Source of the DNA: Gautieria morchelliformis | Lineage: Eukaryota; Basidiomycota; Agaricomycetes; Gomphales; Gomphaceae | NCBI GenBank assembly: GCA_015179125.1 | Contig: WHVA01000229.1 | Span: 105,771-169,770 of the forward strand | Direction: 5' to 3' | Length of the DNA: 64,000 nt | In this document: one piece after another, positions 31,540 to 43,894 of the stretch | Layout of the letters: each line of letters opens with the position of its first letter | Position numbering within the stretch: position 1 is the first letter of the stretch | The notes under the pieces: generated by a model | What the model saw: the letters and a program-made list of their open reading frames with translations, nothing else | Told to the model about the DNA's origin: nothing | The model's database searches: none | Translations under genes and position numbers: made by a program

Positions 31540-34500
31540 AATGGGGCCAGGCTTATCAGGGTATGACTTGTGGAAATCAGCGACGAGGTCAGAGGCATGG
31601 TAAGTTCCGTGGCGGAAATCCACGAGGTCTCTTCGTCGGTGTTTTCATAGCCTGCCCACTTGACTAGGTACTGGAGTTGGCAGCGGTATCGTCTGTCGAG
31701 CTTGGAGTTGAGAATTTCCGAAATCTCATATTCGGTTCTCCGTCGATGACGACTGGCGGGGCCGGAGGTTGTTCTCGATTCGGAATTGTATTCGGAACTG
31801 CGGGCTCAAGCATGGAGACATGGAATACCGGATGTACTGCGCGCATATTGTCAGGAAGTCTGAGGTGAAAGAACGACTGCCGGCCTTAGCGATGATCTCT
31901 AAGGACCGAGGTATTTTCAGAGAGCTTCTTCGAGGGGCGAGTGGTGCGGAAGTTTTCCGCTTTGACAAAGCTTTGTCGCCTATCTCGAATGCCGGTTGCG
32001 GAAGGCGTTTCCGATCGGCGGAAGTTTGGTATCTCTTCTGGGCAGCGGAATGTTTCTCTCGGAGGTGCTGGTGAAGGTCGTCGAGTTCCACAACGAAATC
32101 TCGGGCTCTTGCAGAGGCGAGTCGCGTTCAGGGTGGATGGCGAGATTCGGGTGGTAGCCCTTGTTGGCATAAAGGGTGAAATTCCGGTGGTAGCGGAAGG
32201 CGCGTTGTTGTAGGCAAATTCCGCAGCGGAAGAAGGTCGGACCAATTGCTATGTTGGTAGTTGCAATAGACGCGGAGATACTGCTCAAGGGTCTGATTAG
32301 TACGTTCCGTTTGTCCGTCTCCTTCGGGGTGATAACCGGAAGTGAAGTGGAGCTTCATGTCGAGAGCCTTGCCGAGTGTGCGGAAAAAGGAGGACACAAA
32401 TTCGATCCACGGTCGGAAGTGACATGGGAAGGGATTCCGTGCTTGGAAAAGACGTGGAGCACAAAGAGCTGTGCGAGCTGGGCGAAGTTATGGTGTCGTA
32501 GGTCGGAATAAAGATGGACTGCTTTGTAAGGCGGTCAACGATCACTAGAATGGTATCATAGCCGGATGACTTAGGAAGTTTCTCAATGAAATCCATGGAT
32601 ATCGAATTCCACGGTTGTTCCGGGATCGGAAGTTGTTCAGGAGGCCGTAGGGTTTGTGACGTTGAGGCTTGGCTCGCATACAGGTGGTGCATGACTTGCA
32701 GTAGTCTTGGACCATGTGCGGAGGAGAGGCCAAGTATAGGTGCGTCGGATTATGTCGAGGGTCTTGTTCTGGCCTTGGTGTCCTGAGAGCGGATGATCGT
32801 GGCTTTGCTGGAGCACGCGAAGTCGTAGATCGTTGGTGTCCGGAACGTAAATCCGGGACTTGTACCGGAGAAATCCGTCGGAATCGAGGGACCATCCAGG
32901 ACTGGTGCGGTCATCGAGGTGGGCTGCGGAGGTGGGGTCGGAACGGAGTGCGGAACGGATGTCGGAACGGAGAGACTCGGTGTCCATAATAATTGAGGCG
33001 CGGAGTAGCGGAAACTGCAATGCTGTGGCACGCAGGGACGATGCCAGTTGCTCAGTAGAGAATACTGGGCGGAAATTGTGCGGATTAACGCTGGCATAGT
33101 CGCTACTTCCCTCTTTTGGGTAGACGTCCCAACGTCTAGTGAGCGCGTCGGGTTTTGCTCCGAGCTTTCCGGGGCGGAAACGGATCACCATGTTGAACTG
33201 TGAGAGGTATTCAGACCAGCGGACTTGACGGCGAGTCAAAATCTTAGTGGTTGCAAAATACTCAAGGTTCTTATGATCCGTTACAACGTCGATGGATAAG
33301 TTGGACCTTCGAGGTAATGTCTCCAGATTTTGAAGGCTTCGAAAATCGCAAGTAGTTCCTTATCGTGGACGTCGTAGTTGAGTTCCGGGGCGGAAAAGGT
33401 GCGGGAATGAAAGGCGATCGGATGAATTTCTCCGTCGTCGGGTGAAATGATGGAAAGAATGGCGGCTAGCGCGTAGTCAGAAGCGTCGGTTTCGAGTACA
33501 AGTTGGGCATCAGGAATCCAGAAACCGAGTATGGGAGCCGTGGTGAAGGCCGATTTGAGGGCTTCAAATGCGGACGGCATTCCGGTGTGAAATTCCATGG
33601 GGCACCCTTCCTGGTGAGACGCGTGAGCGGAACAGTAATGTCGGAAAAATTATAAATGAAACGTCGGTAAAAGTTGGCGAAGCCAAGGAAAGACTGCACA
33701 TCCTTAACACGTCGGGGTTCCGGCCATTCTTGAATTGCCTTGACCTTGTCCTCTGCCATGGTAAGACCTGTTGGAGAGAGGATGTAGCCGAGGTATTCGA
33801 CCGTGTCGCGATGCCATTCGCATTTCTCTGCTTTTGCGTAGAGATGGTGTTTGCATAGACGGCGGAGTACTTCGCGGACATGTTCCCGATGTTTTTCCGG
33901 TGTGTCGGAATAGATGAGGATGTCGTCAATGTAGACTAGAACGCATACGTCGAGGAGGTCGGAAAATACGTCGTTCATGAATCGCTGAAAAGCGGCGGGA
34001 GCATTGGTTAGACCAAAAGGCATGACAACCCACTCAAAAGCGCCGTAGCGGGTGCGGAAGGTGGTTTTCCACTCGTCACCTTCCCGGATGCGGACAAGGT
34101 GATAAGCGTGCCGTAGGTCAATTTTGGTGTAGATCTTCGCCCTGCGGGGAGTGTCGAGTAAATCGGAAATGCGCGGAAGCGGATATTTGTCCTTTTAAGT
34201 GAGGGCATTGAGTCCGCGGAAATCGACGCAGAGGCGGAGAGATCCATCCTTCTTCTTGACGAAGAGGACCGGAGCGCCGTGCGGAGACAGCGAAGGGCGG
34301 ATAAAGCCCATGTTGAGATGTTCATCGACGAACTCTCGGAGAGTTAGGAGTTCACTTTGCGAAAGAGAGTAGATCGGTCCAAGGGGCGGAGATGCTCCTT
34401 CTTCCAAATCTATCTTCAAGTCGTAAGGTCGATGTTCAGCAGGTTTGTCGGCTTTGGCCTTATTGAACACGTCCGGGAAGTCACGATATTCGTCCGGAAC

Positions 34501-35190
34501 TGAGCTCATGTCGACCGGAGCGGAAGTCGAGGCGGAACGAGCCTTGACTGAAGCCGAATCGGAGAGGTGAAGCTGGAAGACGGTCGTATCATCTTGCCGT
34601 TGCAATACGCGGAAAGCGGTGGCGGAAACGAGCACAATTCGAGGAGCTTCGAGGGGCGGAGGTGCTAAAGCGGGACCGGAGTGCGGAACTGAATCCACGA
34701 GCGGAGTTGCGGAAGAGGCCTGAGCCATCTTTGCAGAAGACGTCGGAATAGACGGAAGTTGATCCGGGGTACGGAACTGTATTTGACCCAATGCCCAGTT
34801 AATCGACGGATTATATCGGGTGAGCCAATTGTGTCCTAGTACAACGGAACAGCTAGCATCTAGCGGAGTAACGTAAAACGTAACTTCATGGTTGTCCCCA
34901 GTAGCGAAACGGATAGACAGATCCACAACTTGGGAAATTCCCGTGTTGGAAGACCCGTCGAAAAGGCGGAGCGGAATAGTCGGAATGTTGCGGGTCGGAA
35001 GTTTATGTTTCAAGACAAAGTCGGAATCGAGGAAACAATGAGTCGAACCGGAGTCGACCAATGCTGTAAACGGGGGTGCGGAAATTGTGTCGGAAGTGAG
35101 CGGAACAGAGAGAGAGTCGGAGGACGAAAGAGCGGATGCGTTGAGTTTAACCTCGTTTGTCGCACGAATGGGGTCAACACAGCCCTCAGC
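31540..35190 (-). pseudogene. pol: B1 pol: protease to chromodomain, heavily frameshifted
   Basis: Reading leftward: protease ([16 protein letters not shown], Asp intact), RT ([33 protein letters not shown]), RNase H (LNYDVHDKELLAIFEAFKIW), integrase (H2C2 finger, [25 protein letters not shown]) and a weak chromodomain (LVKWAGYENTDEE-like, about 31620). Breaks: TAA at 34195 (from an AAG-type codon), frameshifts near 33590, 33290, 32705, 32480 and 32290, and more in the integrase tail. It starts in the -1 frame directly at the gag stop. The element can no longer make Pol, although gag is intact. B2 at 40964 is the close relative used for comparison. Confidence 0.9.
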
Positions 35191-35216
35191 TCGTGCGGAG
35201 GCCGGAGGACTGCTGA

Positions 35217-35226
35217 CTATTTTTTT
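35217..35226 (-). promoter_or_regulatory. Candidate -1 frameshift heptamer at the gag/pol junction
   Basis: In Gag frame the end reads TCA AAA AAA TAG. The seven A's (35220-35226) are a perfect X-XXY-YYZ slippery heptamer (A-AAA-AAA) immediately before the stop, and pol is open in exactly the -1 frame (ATA GTC AGC...). B2 has CAAAAGA at this place, a degraded site. Confidence 0.6.
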
Positions 35227-36626
35227 GAATCCGCAGCGGGAACCGCTTCGGATTTCTCTTCCGTCTTTTCTGCGCGGCCTTTGGCCTTAGCAGCGGAGGC
35301 GGAAGCGCGAGTGCAGTCGCGAGCGACGTGACCTCCTTTGCCGCAGAAGAGGCAAAGGTTGTTGTCCATGCGACGCTGGCGTTCTACAGGGGTTAGTTTT
35401 CCGTCCTTCCCAAGTTTGTCGGAAAGATCCGGGGTGCTCTTCCGGGCGTTGGTGTTAGGACCAGAGGCCTGGTTGTTCCGAGGGGTGTTGTTGTTGTTCC
35501 GGTTGCCGGAGTTGGATCCGGAACTGTTGTTGTTGTTGTTTCCGGAGTTGGTCTTCTTCTTGTCTTTATCAGACTTCTTGTCGGAAGACTTGTCGTTCTT
35601 GCTCTGGGCGGAGGTTTCACGAGCAATCTCGGAGTGTCTTTCCCAGTAGCGCGAATCGATGGATTGGGCGAGGTTGCGGAGGTCGGTAAGGGTGGCGGGC
35701 TTTCCGATGCGGGCAATTTCATCCTTGATGCGAGATGGCAAGCCCATGTAAAACTGGCGTCGGAGTGCGGCTTCTCCCCATTGGACTCGAGGAGCGAGCT
35801 GCTGAAAAGTGACGATATATTTAGCTATCCTATGAGTGTCTTTCATGCGAAGCTTATCGAGTTCGTTTTCCGCATCGGCTTCCATATCAAATGGTCCGAA
35901 GTTGCTGCGGAGTTCGGAAATGAAATTGGTGTAATCGTCGGCCCAGTCGACGAGAGCGAACGGATCCATGAGGGCGGGTTCGAAATAGTCGAGCGCCGTG
36001 CCTCGGAGATAGGAAAGGGCATAATTGACCTTTCGTTCGTCGTCGGGAAAGGCGTCGGGACGATCACGGAAATTGAGTTGAAGCTGAACCAGAAATGGCT
36101 GGAGCTTCTTGGGGTCGGAACCGTCGAACTGATCTGGTTCGCGGACCTTTGTCTTGGGGCGTGGTGGTGCTTGGGCCGGGCGCTGGAGTTGTCCGGCTAG
36201 CATGGCGATGGCTTGTGCAAGATCCGGAACTGGCGCGGGCGGAACTGGGTTGGCGGGAATCTGAGGTGGAATTGGAGGTGGAGGACCGCCGGGAGGACCG
36301 CCTGGGGGACCGCCGGGTGGGCCGCCATGAGGGCCGCCTGGAGGGCCGCCTGGAGGTGGTGGTGGTGGAGCTGGGCGTCGGAATGACGCTGCTGTTTGTT
36401 CGCCGCTGCTACTCGTCGAATTCCCGTCGTAGTCGGGATTGTCGTCGGGATTAGCGTCGGGAACTTCTTCGAAACGTTGCGGAAAAGCATCGGAAAGCTC
36501 ATCGTCGGCACGAGAGCTGCTGGAGGGTTCCGCGTGCCTTGGTGCTGCGGATCTAAGATTGCCAAAATAAGAGAGAGCTTCGACAGCTCCTGCTCGAGCT
36601 GAAGTAGCTGTGGTACGAGGAGGCAT
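35217..36626 (-). CDS. gag: B1 Gag, intact, 469 residues
   Basis: Single open frame from [20 protein letters not shown] to a TAG stop. A disordered N-terminus is followed by a Pro/Gly repeat (about residues 85-120), a capsid core ([51 protein letters not shown]), an Asn/Ser/Lys-rich linker and a CCHC knuckle ([14 protein letters not shown]). It should form cytoplasmic particles around element RNA. No stop or frameshift is seen, unlike B2 gag. The start lies 34 bp inside the 5' LTR border at 36660. Confidence 0.92.
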   Translation of the reverse strand: MPPRTTATSARAGAVEALSYFGNLRSAAPRHAEPSSSSRADDELSDAFPQRFEEVPDANPDDNPDYDGNSTSSSGEQTAASFRRPAPPPPPPGGPPGGPHGGPPGGPPGGPPGGPPPPIPPQIPANPVPPAPVPDLAQAIAMLAGQLQRPAQAPPRPKTKVREPDQFDGSDPKKLQPFLVQLQLNFRDRPDAFPDDERKVNYALSYLRGTALDYFEPALMDPFALVDWADDYTNFISELRSNFGPFDMEADAENELDKLRMKDTHRIAKYIVTFQQLAPRVQWGEAALRRQFYMGLPSRIKDEIARIGKPATLTDLRNLAQSIDSRYWERHSEIARETSAQSKNDKSSDKKSDKDKKKTNSGNNNNNSSGSNSGNRNNNNTPRNNQASGPNTNARKSTPDLSDKLGKDGKLTPVERQRRMDNNLCLFCGKGGHVARDCTRASASAAKAKGRAEKTEEKSEAVPAADSKK

Positions 36627-36659
36627 AGTGATAGTTATCGGGTGGCAATCAGATAATAC

Positions 36660-37352
36660 TGTTACGTATCGAGATTTCCACTAAGTCGGAACTGGAAAGG
36701 ACAGCGGCTTCAACTTATAGGTTGCGCCCCCAATGAACTATCGTCCTAGGTATTTCGGAAATGAGCCGGAAGTCGGAAGGTACTGGACCAGAGGTTTGGT
36801 CGGAACTTGAGTCGGAACTGAGGCGGAAGGCGGAAGACGGAAGACGGAGGGAGAGACTGAGATCTTGCTAGACTCGCTGTGCTAAGAACAGGAGATGGAG
36901 CGAAGGAAATCAAGTATCGAAGGTGATTATCTGATTGCAGATTACAGACATACATGAGGGGGGTTTTATACAAAGCGCAGAGCAACAAGTAATGGTGTTG
37001 TACTAAGCAATTTCCGGAGGAAGCGGAAGTCGAGTACAATGTGTGGGAACTAACTAATTGGGAACAATGGGACTACAAGGGGGGTTCAGGGTAAGGTAGA
37101 ACAATGGCAAAGAACAAGGGGGTCGGGAAAACATATCTGACAACGAACTACAAGGGTGACCAGATGTGTGGTTTTGATGGATGGCGAGGTGGGTCCGGTG
37201 GGTCCGAGTAATAGAGTCGAAAGAACAAGGGAAATGTACAAGGGGCGGAATGGCGGAAATGTCGGAGGGGCGGAATGTATGGCGGAACTATTGGAGGGGC
37301 GGAATGTATGGCGGAACTGAGGGTCGGAAGTCGGAAATGAATGGTCGTAACA
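36660..37352 (-). mobile_element. 5' LTR of element B1
   Basis: 693 bp, minus orientation: TGTTACGACCATTCATTTCC...CTCGATACGTAACA, inverted ends TGTTACG/CGTAACA. U3 carries a dense series of CGGAA/TTCCG words (eight within about 110 bp at 37240-37345). Confidence 0.9.
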
Positions 37353-37803
37353 CATGGGCGTCATTGACTGTGGCTCAATGTGAGGTGGAAGGGAACAAAA
37401 CCATGATCCACAGCTGATGTAAGTCTGTAGGGAAAATAGGGTAGCGTCGTCGGTGACGGGCGATGTTGGCCAAAGATCCAGGCATATCATGTGATGTGTA
37501 TTTTTGCTACAATAGATATTAGCCAACTGAATTGAAAATATTAGGCTAATATATATTGGTTAGGACTGCCACCGTTGAAACTGTTCAAGGGTACAAGTCT
37601 GGCGTAGACGCTGGACATGTCGTTTGCCAGTAGCAAACATATCCTTTTTTGTGACTGAAGATCTTGTATTTAGGTGCTCGCCAGGCCACAGCTTCCTGGC
37701 TTGGCTTTGGCCTGGAAAAACCTGAGCCAGGCCATAGAGCCGGATGTGCCAACAGCTTTGGCCTGGCTTGGCCTGGCCTATTGGTGGCTCAGCCTGGCTC
37801 AGC
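37353..37803. other. Intergenic, GGCCTGGC-rich
   Basis: Between 37675 and 37800 the words GGCCTGGC and GCCAGGCC recur in both orientations. There is no gene. Such subterminal short repeats occur in some DNA transposons, but no ends were found. Confidence 0.4.
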
Positions 37804-38007
37804 TGTAAAGATATTGATCTTAGAGCCTTGTGTCACAAGAGCACAACAGAACTTGACCAATGTGTGGTATTCTGAATGCTACATAGTGACAGTGTAAGGT
37901 AAGATGCGATGGGGACCGCTGGCTGGTTCCCACACATGAACTATACAGTGGGTCCCTAAGGGACCCACTGGGATTATGTAATAACTACCATAGATAGGTT
38001 ATTTACA
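37804..38007 (-). mobile_element. LTR of family E/F, copy 1
   Basis: Ends TGTAAAGAT and GGTTATTTACA form short inverted termini. It is related to 46029-46260 and 49623-49835. It contains a conserved stem-loop, CAGTGGGTCCC-TAA-GGGACCCACTG. In minus orientation a polypurine tract lies immediately upstream. Confidence 0.75.
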
Positions 38008-38023
38008 CCCTCCCCCTCTATAG
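38008..38023 (-). promoter_or_regulatory. Polypurine tract of family E/F
   Basis: On the minus strand ctatagagggggaggg abuts the LTR start TGTAAATAACC. The same ctatagtgggggaggg precedes the LTR at 46029 on the plus strand. Confidence 0.75.
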
Positions 38024-38039
38024 ACAACTATAGATATCT

Positions 38040-38894
38040 TCAAGAGTTATAGAGGTCCTCCATGATGGAGTCCTCTAGTGATTCCGATACGATGATGTCA
38101 GCATCATAAGGGGCTGGCAGAGCACGTGACTCTGCTGGGGGCACCTCCACATCTGCGGGGGTGGTTGGGTGCGGTGGCTCTACTTCACCACTGGCAGGGG
38201 CTTCCACTTGGTCATCGAGGATGGTGTCCTCGTGGAGTATGGCCTCGATGGCTGGGTGATTGGCCTGTGGGGGAGGCTGGATGCTCACAAGCTCTTGGTC
38301 AAGCTGAGCGTGAGTGAGCGGTAGTGGCACTGTGGCTCTCACATGGCTGGTCTCAAGGATCTTTTGTTGACCCTCCCGTGCGGCGGCACTGAATGCCGCA
38401 CCAGTGAGACTGCATTGAACATAATGTTCAATGCGAGCTACTCACTCGCAAGTGATGCTGGTGTAGCGGGCCAGCCATTGCGTGATCTCGGCGAGTGGGA
38501 TGTCTGAGCCAGCCTGGCCTCTCATGGGATATGGACCTGTGACGGCCAGCCGCAGGCTGGTGCTCTGTGGCGTCAGGCATTCCCCGGCATCGACGAAGCT
38601 CAACCATTGGTTGGTTGAGCCGAACAAGTTGAAGAGCCTCAACTTGAGAGGTGACGCAACCCCCTTGACTTGGGGTGCAAGGGTCTTCAACCACATCCAG
38701 ACATCCATGTCTGCAAGGTTGAGGGTTCCATCTGTGTTGTCATGGATGGCGGAAGGAATTCCTTCGGGGTTGTGTATCCAAACCTTCAGGATAGCCGTGA
38801 TGTCGAGTGGGGTACCGCTCGCTATCACAAAACAATCCCATTTGGGATTGTGAGCGCGTTGCTTGTGCTCAATGTGCTTGAACACGCCGATCAT
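38040..38894 (-). pseudogene. Family E/F extra ORF, copy 2, C-terminal part
   Basis: Minus strand: MIGVFKHIEHKQRAHNPKWD, IHNPEGIPSAIHDN, VWMWLKTLAPQVKG and WLARYTSITCE, then a TAG (38440; CAG expected), then IEHYVQCSLTGAA and an acidic Pro-rich tail ending SIMEDLYNS. About 35 bp later come the polypurine tract and LTR. This shows that the ORF is the last gene of its element. N-terminal sequence is missing beyond 38894. Homologous to 22603-24135. Confidence 0.75.
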
Positions 38895-38962
38895 TTCATG
38901 TGTGCGCAGCTACTGCAGCGTGTCCTTTGCACGCAGTCAGAGCTCAATGAAGCATGTGTCGT

Positions 38963-39505
38963 CAACCCACCGGACCCACCTTACCGTTCATCAAGACCCT
39001 ATGTCCGGCCCTCCTTGTGTTTCGTTGTCAGATATGTTTTCCCGACCCCTTGTTCTTTGCCATTGTTCTACCTTACCCTGAACCCCCCTTGTAGTCCCAT
39101 TGTTCCCAATTAGTTAGTTCCCACGCATTGTCTACTCGACTTCCGCTTCCCCCGGAATTTGCTTAGTACCAACCTATTACCTGTTGTCTCAGCTCTTTGT
39201 ATAAAAGCCTGTCATGTATGTCTCTTATCCTGCAATCAGATAATCGCCTTCGATACTTGATTTCCTTCGCTCCATCTCCTGTTCTTAGCACAGTGAGTCT
39301 AGCAAGACCTCAGTCTCTCCACCTTCCGTCTTCCGCCTTCCGCCTCAGTTCCGACTCAAGTTCTGACCAACCTTTAGTTCAGTACTTTCTGACTTCCGAG
39401 TCGGTTCTGAAATACTTAGGACGATAGTTCATTGGGGGCGCAACCTATAAGTTGAAGCCGCTGTCCTTTCCAGTTCCGACTTAGCGGAAATTTCGATACG
39501 TAACA
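38963..39505 (+). mobile_element. 5' LTR of element B2, lacking the first about 150 bp
   Basis: Aligns with the B1 LTR from the ACCCACCGGACCC block to the end (TTTCGATACGTAACA). The U3 start is missing and E/F-type DNA lies immediately left. Confidence 0.85.
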
Positions 39506-39538
39506 GTATTATCTGATTCCCACCCGATAACTATCGCT

Positions 39539-40964
39539 ATGCCTCCCCCCACCACAGCTACTTCAGCTCGAGCAGGAGCTGTCGAAGCTCTCTCTTATTT
39601 TGGCAGTCTCAGATCCGCAGCACCAAGGCACGCAGAACCCTCAGGCAGCTCTCGTGCAGACGATGAGCTTTCCGACCCCAATCCGCCACGTTTCAAAGAA
39701 GTTCCCGACGCTAATCCCGACGACAATCCCGACTATCACGGGAATTCGACTAGTAGTAGCGGCGAACAAACAGCAACGTCGTTCCGACGCCCAGCTCCAC
39801 CACCACCACCTCCACCAGGACCACCCCCAGGCGGCCCTCATGGCGGCCCACCCGGTGGTCCCCCAGGCGGTCCTCCCGGCAGTCCTCCTGGCGGTCCGCC
39901 ACCTCCAATTCCACCCCAGATTCCCGCCAACCCAGTTCCGCATGCGCCAGTTCCAGATCTCGCACAAGCCATCGCCATGCTAGCTGGACAACTTCAGTGC
40001 CCGGCCCAAGCACCACCACGCCCCAAGACCAAAGTCCGCGAACCAGATCAGTTCGACAGTTCTGACCCCAAGAAGCTCCAGCCATTTTTGGTCCAGCTTC
40101 AACTCAACTTCTGTGATCGTCCCGACGCCTTTCCCGACGATGAACGAAAGGTCAATTACGCCTTTCCTATCTTCGAGGCACGGCTCTCAACTATTTCGAA
40201 CCCGCCCTCATGGATCCGTTCGCCCTCGTCGACTGGGCCGACGATTACCACAACTTCATTTCCAAACTCCGCAACAACTTCGGACCATTTGACATGGAAG
40301 CCGATGCGGAAAATGAACTCGATAAGCTTCGCATGAAAGACACTCATAAGATAGCTAAATATATCGTCATGTTCCAACAGCTCGCTCCTCGAGTCCAATG
40401 GGGAGAAGCCGCACTCCGACACCAGTTTTACATGGGCCTCCCATCCCGGATCAAGGATGAAATTGCCCGCATCGGAAAACCAGCTACCCTTACCGATCTC
40501 CGCAACCTAGCCCAATCCATCGATTCCCGCTACTGGGAAAGACACTCCGAGATTGCTCGCGAAACTTCCGCCCAGAGCAAGAACGACAAGTCTTCCGACA
40601 AGAAGTCTGATAAAGACAAAAAGAAGACGAATTCTGGAAACAACAACTCCGGAAACAACAACAACACCAACAGTTCCGGATCCAACTCCGGCAACCGGAA
40701 CAACAACTCCACCCCTCTGGTTCCAACACAAACGCCCGGAAGAGCACTCCGGACCTTTCCGACAAACTTGGGAAGGACGGAAAACTAACCCTTGTAGAAC
40801 GCCAGCGTCGCATGGACAACAACCTTTGCCTTTTCTGCGGCAAAGGCGGTCACGTCGCTCGCGACTGCACTTGCGCTTCCGCTTCCGCTGCTAAGGCCAA
40901 GGGCCGCGTGGCGAAGATGGAAGAGAAATCCGAAGCGACTCCTGCTATGGATGCAAAAGAATAG
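39539..40964 (+). pseudogene. gag: B2 gag, two frameshifts
   Basis: Same protein as B1 Gag (start [20 protein letters not shown]). A 1-bp loss near 40163 (GCCTTTCC for GCCCTTTCC) shifts the frame in the capsid core; the original frame resumes as [21 protein letters not shown] deletion near 40715 shifts it again before the zinc knuckle ([14 protein letters not shown]). The stop TAG is at 40962 with a degraded slippery site. Confidence 0.9.
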
Positions 40965-43579
40965 TCAGCAGTCCTCTGGCCTCCGCACGAGCTGAGGGCT
41001 GTGTTGACCCCATTCGTGCGACAAACGAGGTTAAACTCAACGCATCCGCTCTTTCGTCCTCCGACTCCCTCTCTGTTCCTCTCACTTCCGACACCATTTC
41101 CGCACCCCCGTTTACAGCATTGATCGACTCCAGTTCGACTCATTGTTTCCTCAATTCTGACTTTGTTCTGAAACATAAACTTCTGACCTGCAACATTCCA
41201 ACAATTCTGCTCCGCCTTTTCGACGGGTCTTCCAACACGGCAATTTCCCAAGTCATGGACCTGGCTATCCGTTTTGCTACTGGGGACAACCATGAAGTTA
41301 CGTTTTACGTTACTCCACTAGATGCTAGCTGTTCCGTTGTACTAGGACACAATTGGCTCACCCGCTATAATCCATTGATTAACTGGGCATTGGGTCAAAT
41401 ACAGTTCCGTACCCCGGATCAACTTCCGTCTATTCCGACGTCGTCCGCAAAGATGGTTCAGGCCTCTTCTGCAACTCCGCTCGTGGATTCAGTTCCGCAC
41501 TCCGGTCCCGCTTTAGCACCTCCGCCCCTCGAAGCTCCTCGAATTGCACTCGTTTCCACCACCGCTTTCCGCAAATTGCAACGGCAAGAGGATACGACCG
41601 TTTTCCAGCTTCACCTTTCTGATTCGGCTTCAGTCAAGGCTCGTTCCGCCTCGACTTCCGCTCCGGTTGACATGAGCTCAGTTCCGGAAGAATATTGTGA
41701 CTTCCCGGACGTGTTCAATAAGGCCAAAGCCGATAAACCTGCTGAACATCGACCTTATGACTTGAAGATAGATTTGGAAGAGGGAGCATCTCCGCCCCTC
41801 GGACTGATCTACTCCCTTTCACAAAGTGAACTCCAAACTCTCCGCGAGTTCGTCGACGAACACCTCAACATGGGCTTTATCCGCCCTTCGCTGTCTCCGC
41901 ACGGCGCTCCGGTCCTATTCGTCAAGAAGAAGGATGGATCTCTCTGCCTCTGCGTCGATTTCCGCGGACTTAATGCCCTCACCAAGAAGGACAAATACCT
42001 GCTTCCGCGCATTTCCGACCTACTCGACACTCCCCGCAGGGCAAAGATCTACACCAAAATTGACCTCCGGCACGCTTATCACCTTGTCCGCATCCGAGAA
42101 GGTGACGAGTGGAAAACCACTTTCCGCACTCGCTATGGTGCTTTTGAGTGGGTTGTCATGCCTTTTAGTCTAACCAATGCTCCCGCCACTTTTCAGCGAT
42201 TCATGAACGACGTATTTTCCGACCTTCTCGACGTATGCGTCCTAGTCTACATTGACGACATCCTCATCTATTCCGACACACCGGAACAACATCGGGAACA
42301 TGTCCGCGAAGTACTCCGCCGTCTACGCAAACACCATCTCTATGCAAAAGCAGAGAAATGCGAATGGCATCGTGACACGGTCGAATACCTCGGCTACATA
42401 CTCTCCCCTACGGGTCTTACCATGGCAGAGGACAAGGTCAAGGCTATTCAAGAATGGCCGGAACCCCGATGTGTTAAGGATGTTCAGTCTTTCCTTGGCT
42501 TCGCCAACTTTTACCGGCATTTCATTTATAATTTTTCCGACAGTACTGTTCCGCTCACGCGTCTCACCAGGAAGGGTGCCCCATGGAATTTCACTCCGGA
42601 ATGCCATTCCGCATTTGAAGCCCTCAAAGCGGCCTTCACTACGGCTCCTATACTCGGCTTCTGGATTCCTGATGCCCAACTTGTACTCGAAACCGACACT
42701 TCCGACTACGCGCTAGCCGCAATTTTTTCCATCATTTCCCCTGACGACGGAGAAATTCATCCGATTGCCTTTCATTCCAGCACCTTTTCCACCCCGGAAC
42801 TCAACTACGATGTCCACGATAAGGAACTACTTGCGATTTTCGAAGCCTTCAAAATTTGGAGACACTACCTCGAAGGTCCAACCTATCCGATCGACGTTGT
42901 AACGGATCAGAAGAACCTTGAGTATTTTGCAACTACTAAGATTTTGACTCGCCGTCAAGTGCGCTGGTCTGAATATCTCTCACAGTTCAACATGGTGATC
43001 CGCTTCTGCCCCGGAAAGCTCAGAGCAAAACCCAACGCACTCACTAGACGTTGGGATGTCTACCCAAAAGAGGGAAGTAGTGACTATGCCAGCGTTAACC
43101 CGCACAATTTCCACCCAGTATTCTCCACTGAGCAGCTGGCATCGTCCCTGTGTGCCACAGCATTGCAGTTTCCGCTACTCCGCACCTCGATCATTATGGA
43201 CACCGAGTCTCTCCACTCCGACATCCATTCCGCACTTCGTTCCAACCCCATCTCCGCAACCCACCTCGATGACCCCACCAGTCCTGGATGGTCCCTCTAT
43301 TCCGACGGATTTCTCCGGTACAAGTCCCGGATTTACGTTCCGGACACCAACAATCTATGACTTCGCGTGCTCCAGCAAAGCCACGATCATCCGCTCTCAG
43401 GACACCAAGGCCAAAACAAGACCCTCGACATAATCCGACGTACCTGCACTTGGCCCCTTCTCCACACGATGGTCCAAGACTACTGCAAGTCATGCACCAC
43501 CTGTATGCAAGCCAAGCCTCAATGTCACAAACCCTACGGCCTCCTGAAGCAACTTCCGATCCTGGAACAACCGTGGAAT
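40964..43579 (+). pseudogene. pol: B2 pol, protease to integrase finger, 3'-truncated
   Basis: A 746-codon frame runs from the protease to the stop at 43358. The protease motif is LIDSSSTHCF: the Gly after Ser is now Ser, probably weakening the active site. RT ([13 protein letters not shown]) and RNase H (LNYDVHDKELLAIFEAF) are open. TGA at 43358 replaces the Arg codon seen in B1 (CTACGA to CTATGA). The integrase zinc finger follows ([25 protein letters not shown]), and the sequence stops at PWN, before the catalytic core. There is no 3' LTR. It is better preserved than B1 pol up to that point. Confidence 0.92.
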
Positions 43580-43894
43580 ATACAATAGTTGATTTTCAGA
43601 CTGAGGAGTAGGAATTCATACAGGAGGGTTTATATACGGGGCGAGGGTACGAGTCAGGGGCAAGCATATTAGTGGAGATCAGGGCGAGGTCAGGGCGAGG
43701 TAATATATGAATGATGTGTGATGGAGCAGAATCAGTAACTAAGGGGATACAGGCATGGGATCAAGGTCGGATATGAGCTCTAGCTCTAGCTCGGGCTCGG
43801 GCGCAGGATAAGAATCATATGTACTCGGGCACGAGTATCACAAGGCTCGGGATCGGAAGAAAGTTATACCGGTAAGTAACCGGCCAAAGGCCGG
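43580..43894. other. Junction DNA between B2 and D, possibly an LTR remnant
   Basis: Purine-rich sequence with GAGCTCTAGCTCTAGCTCGG and GGCTCGGG repeats and a GGCCAAAGGCCGGGCC word. It may be LTR sequence of element D, but no second copy is available for comparison. Confidence 0.3.

Noticed and set aside
37675..37800. hAT-type DNA transposon based on GGCCTGGC subterminal repeats
   Set aside because: No terminal inverted repeats or 8-bp duplication could be found around it. Similar GC-rich words at 9960-10060 and 43770-43800 are equally without ends.
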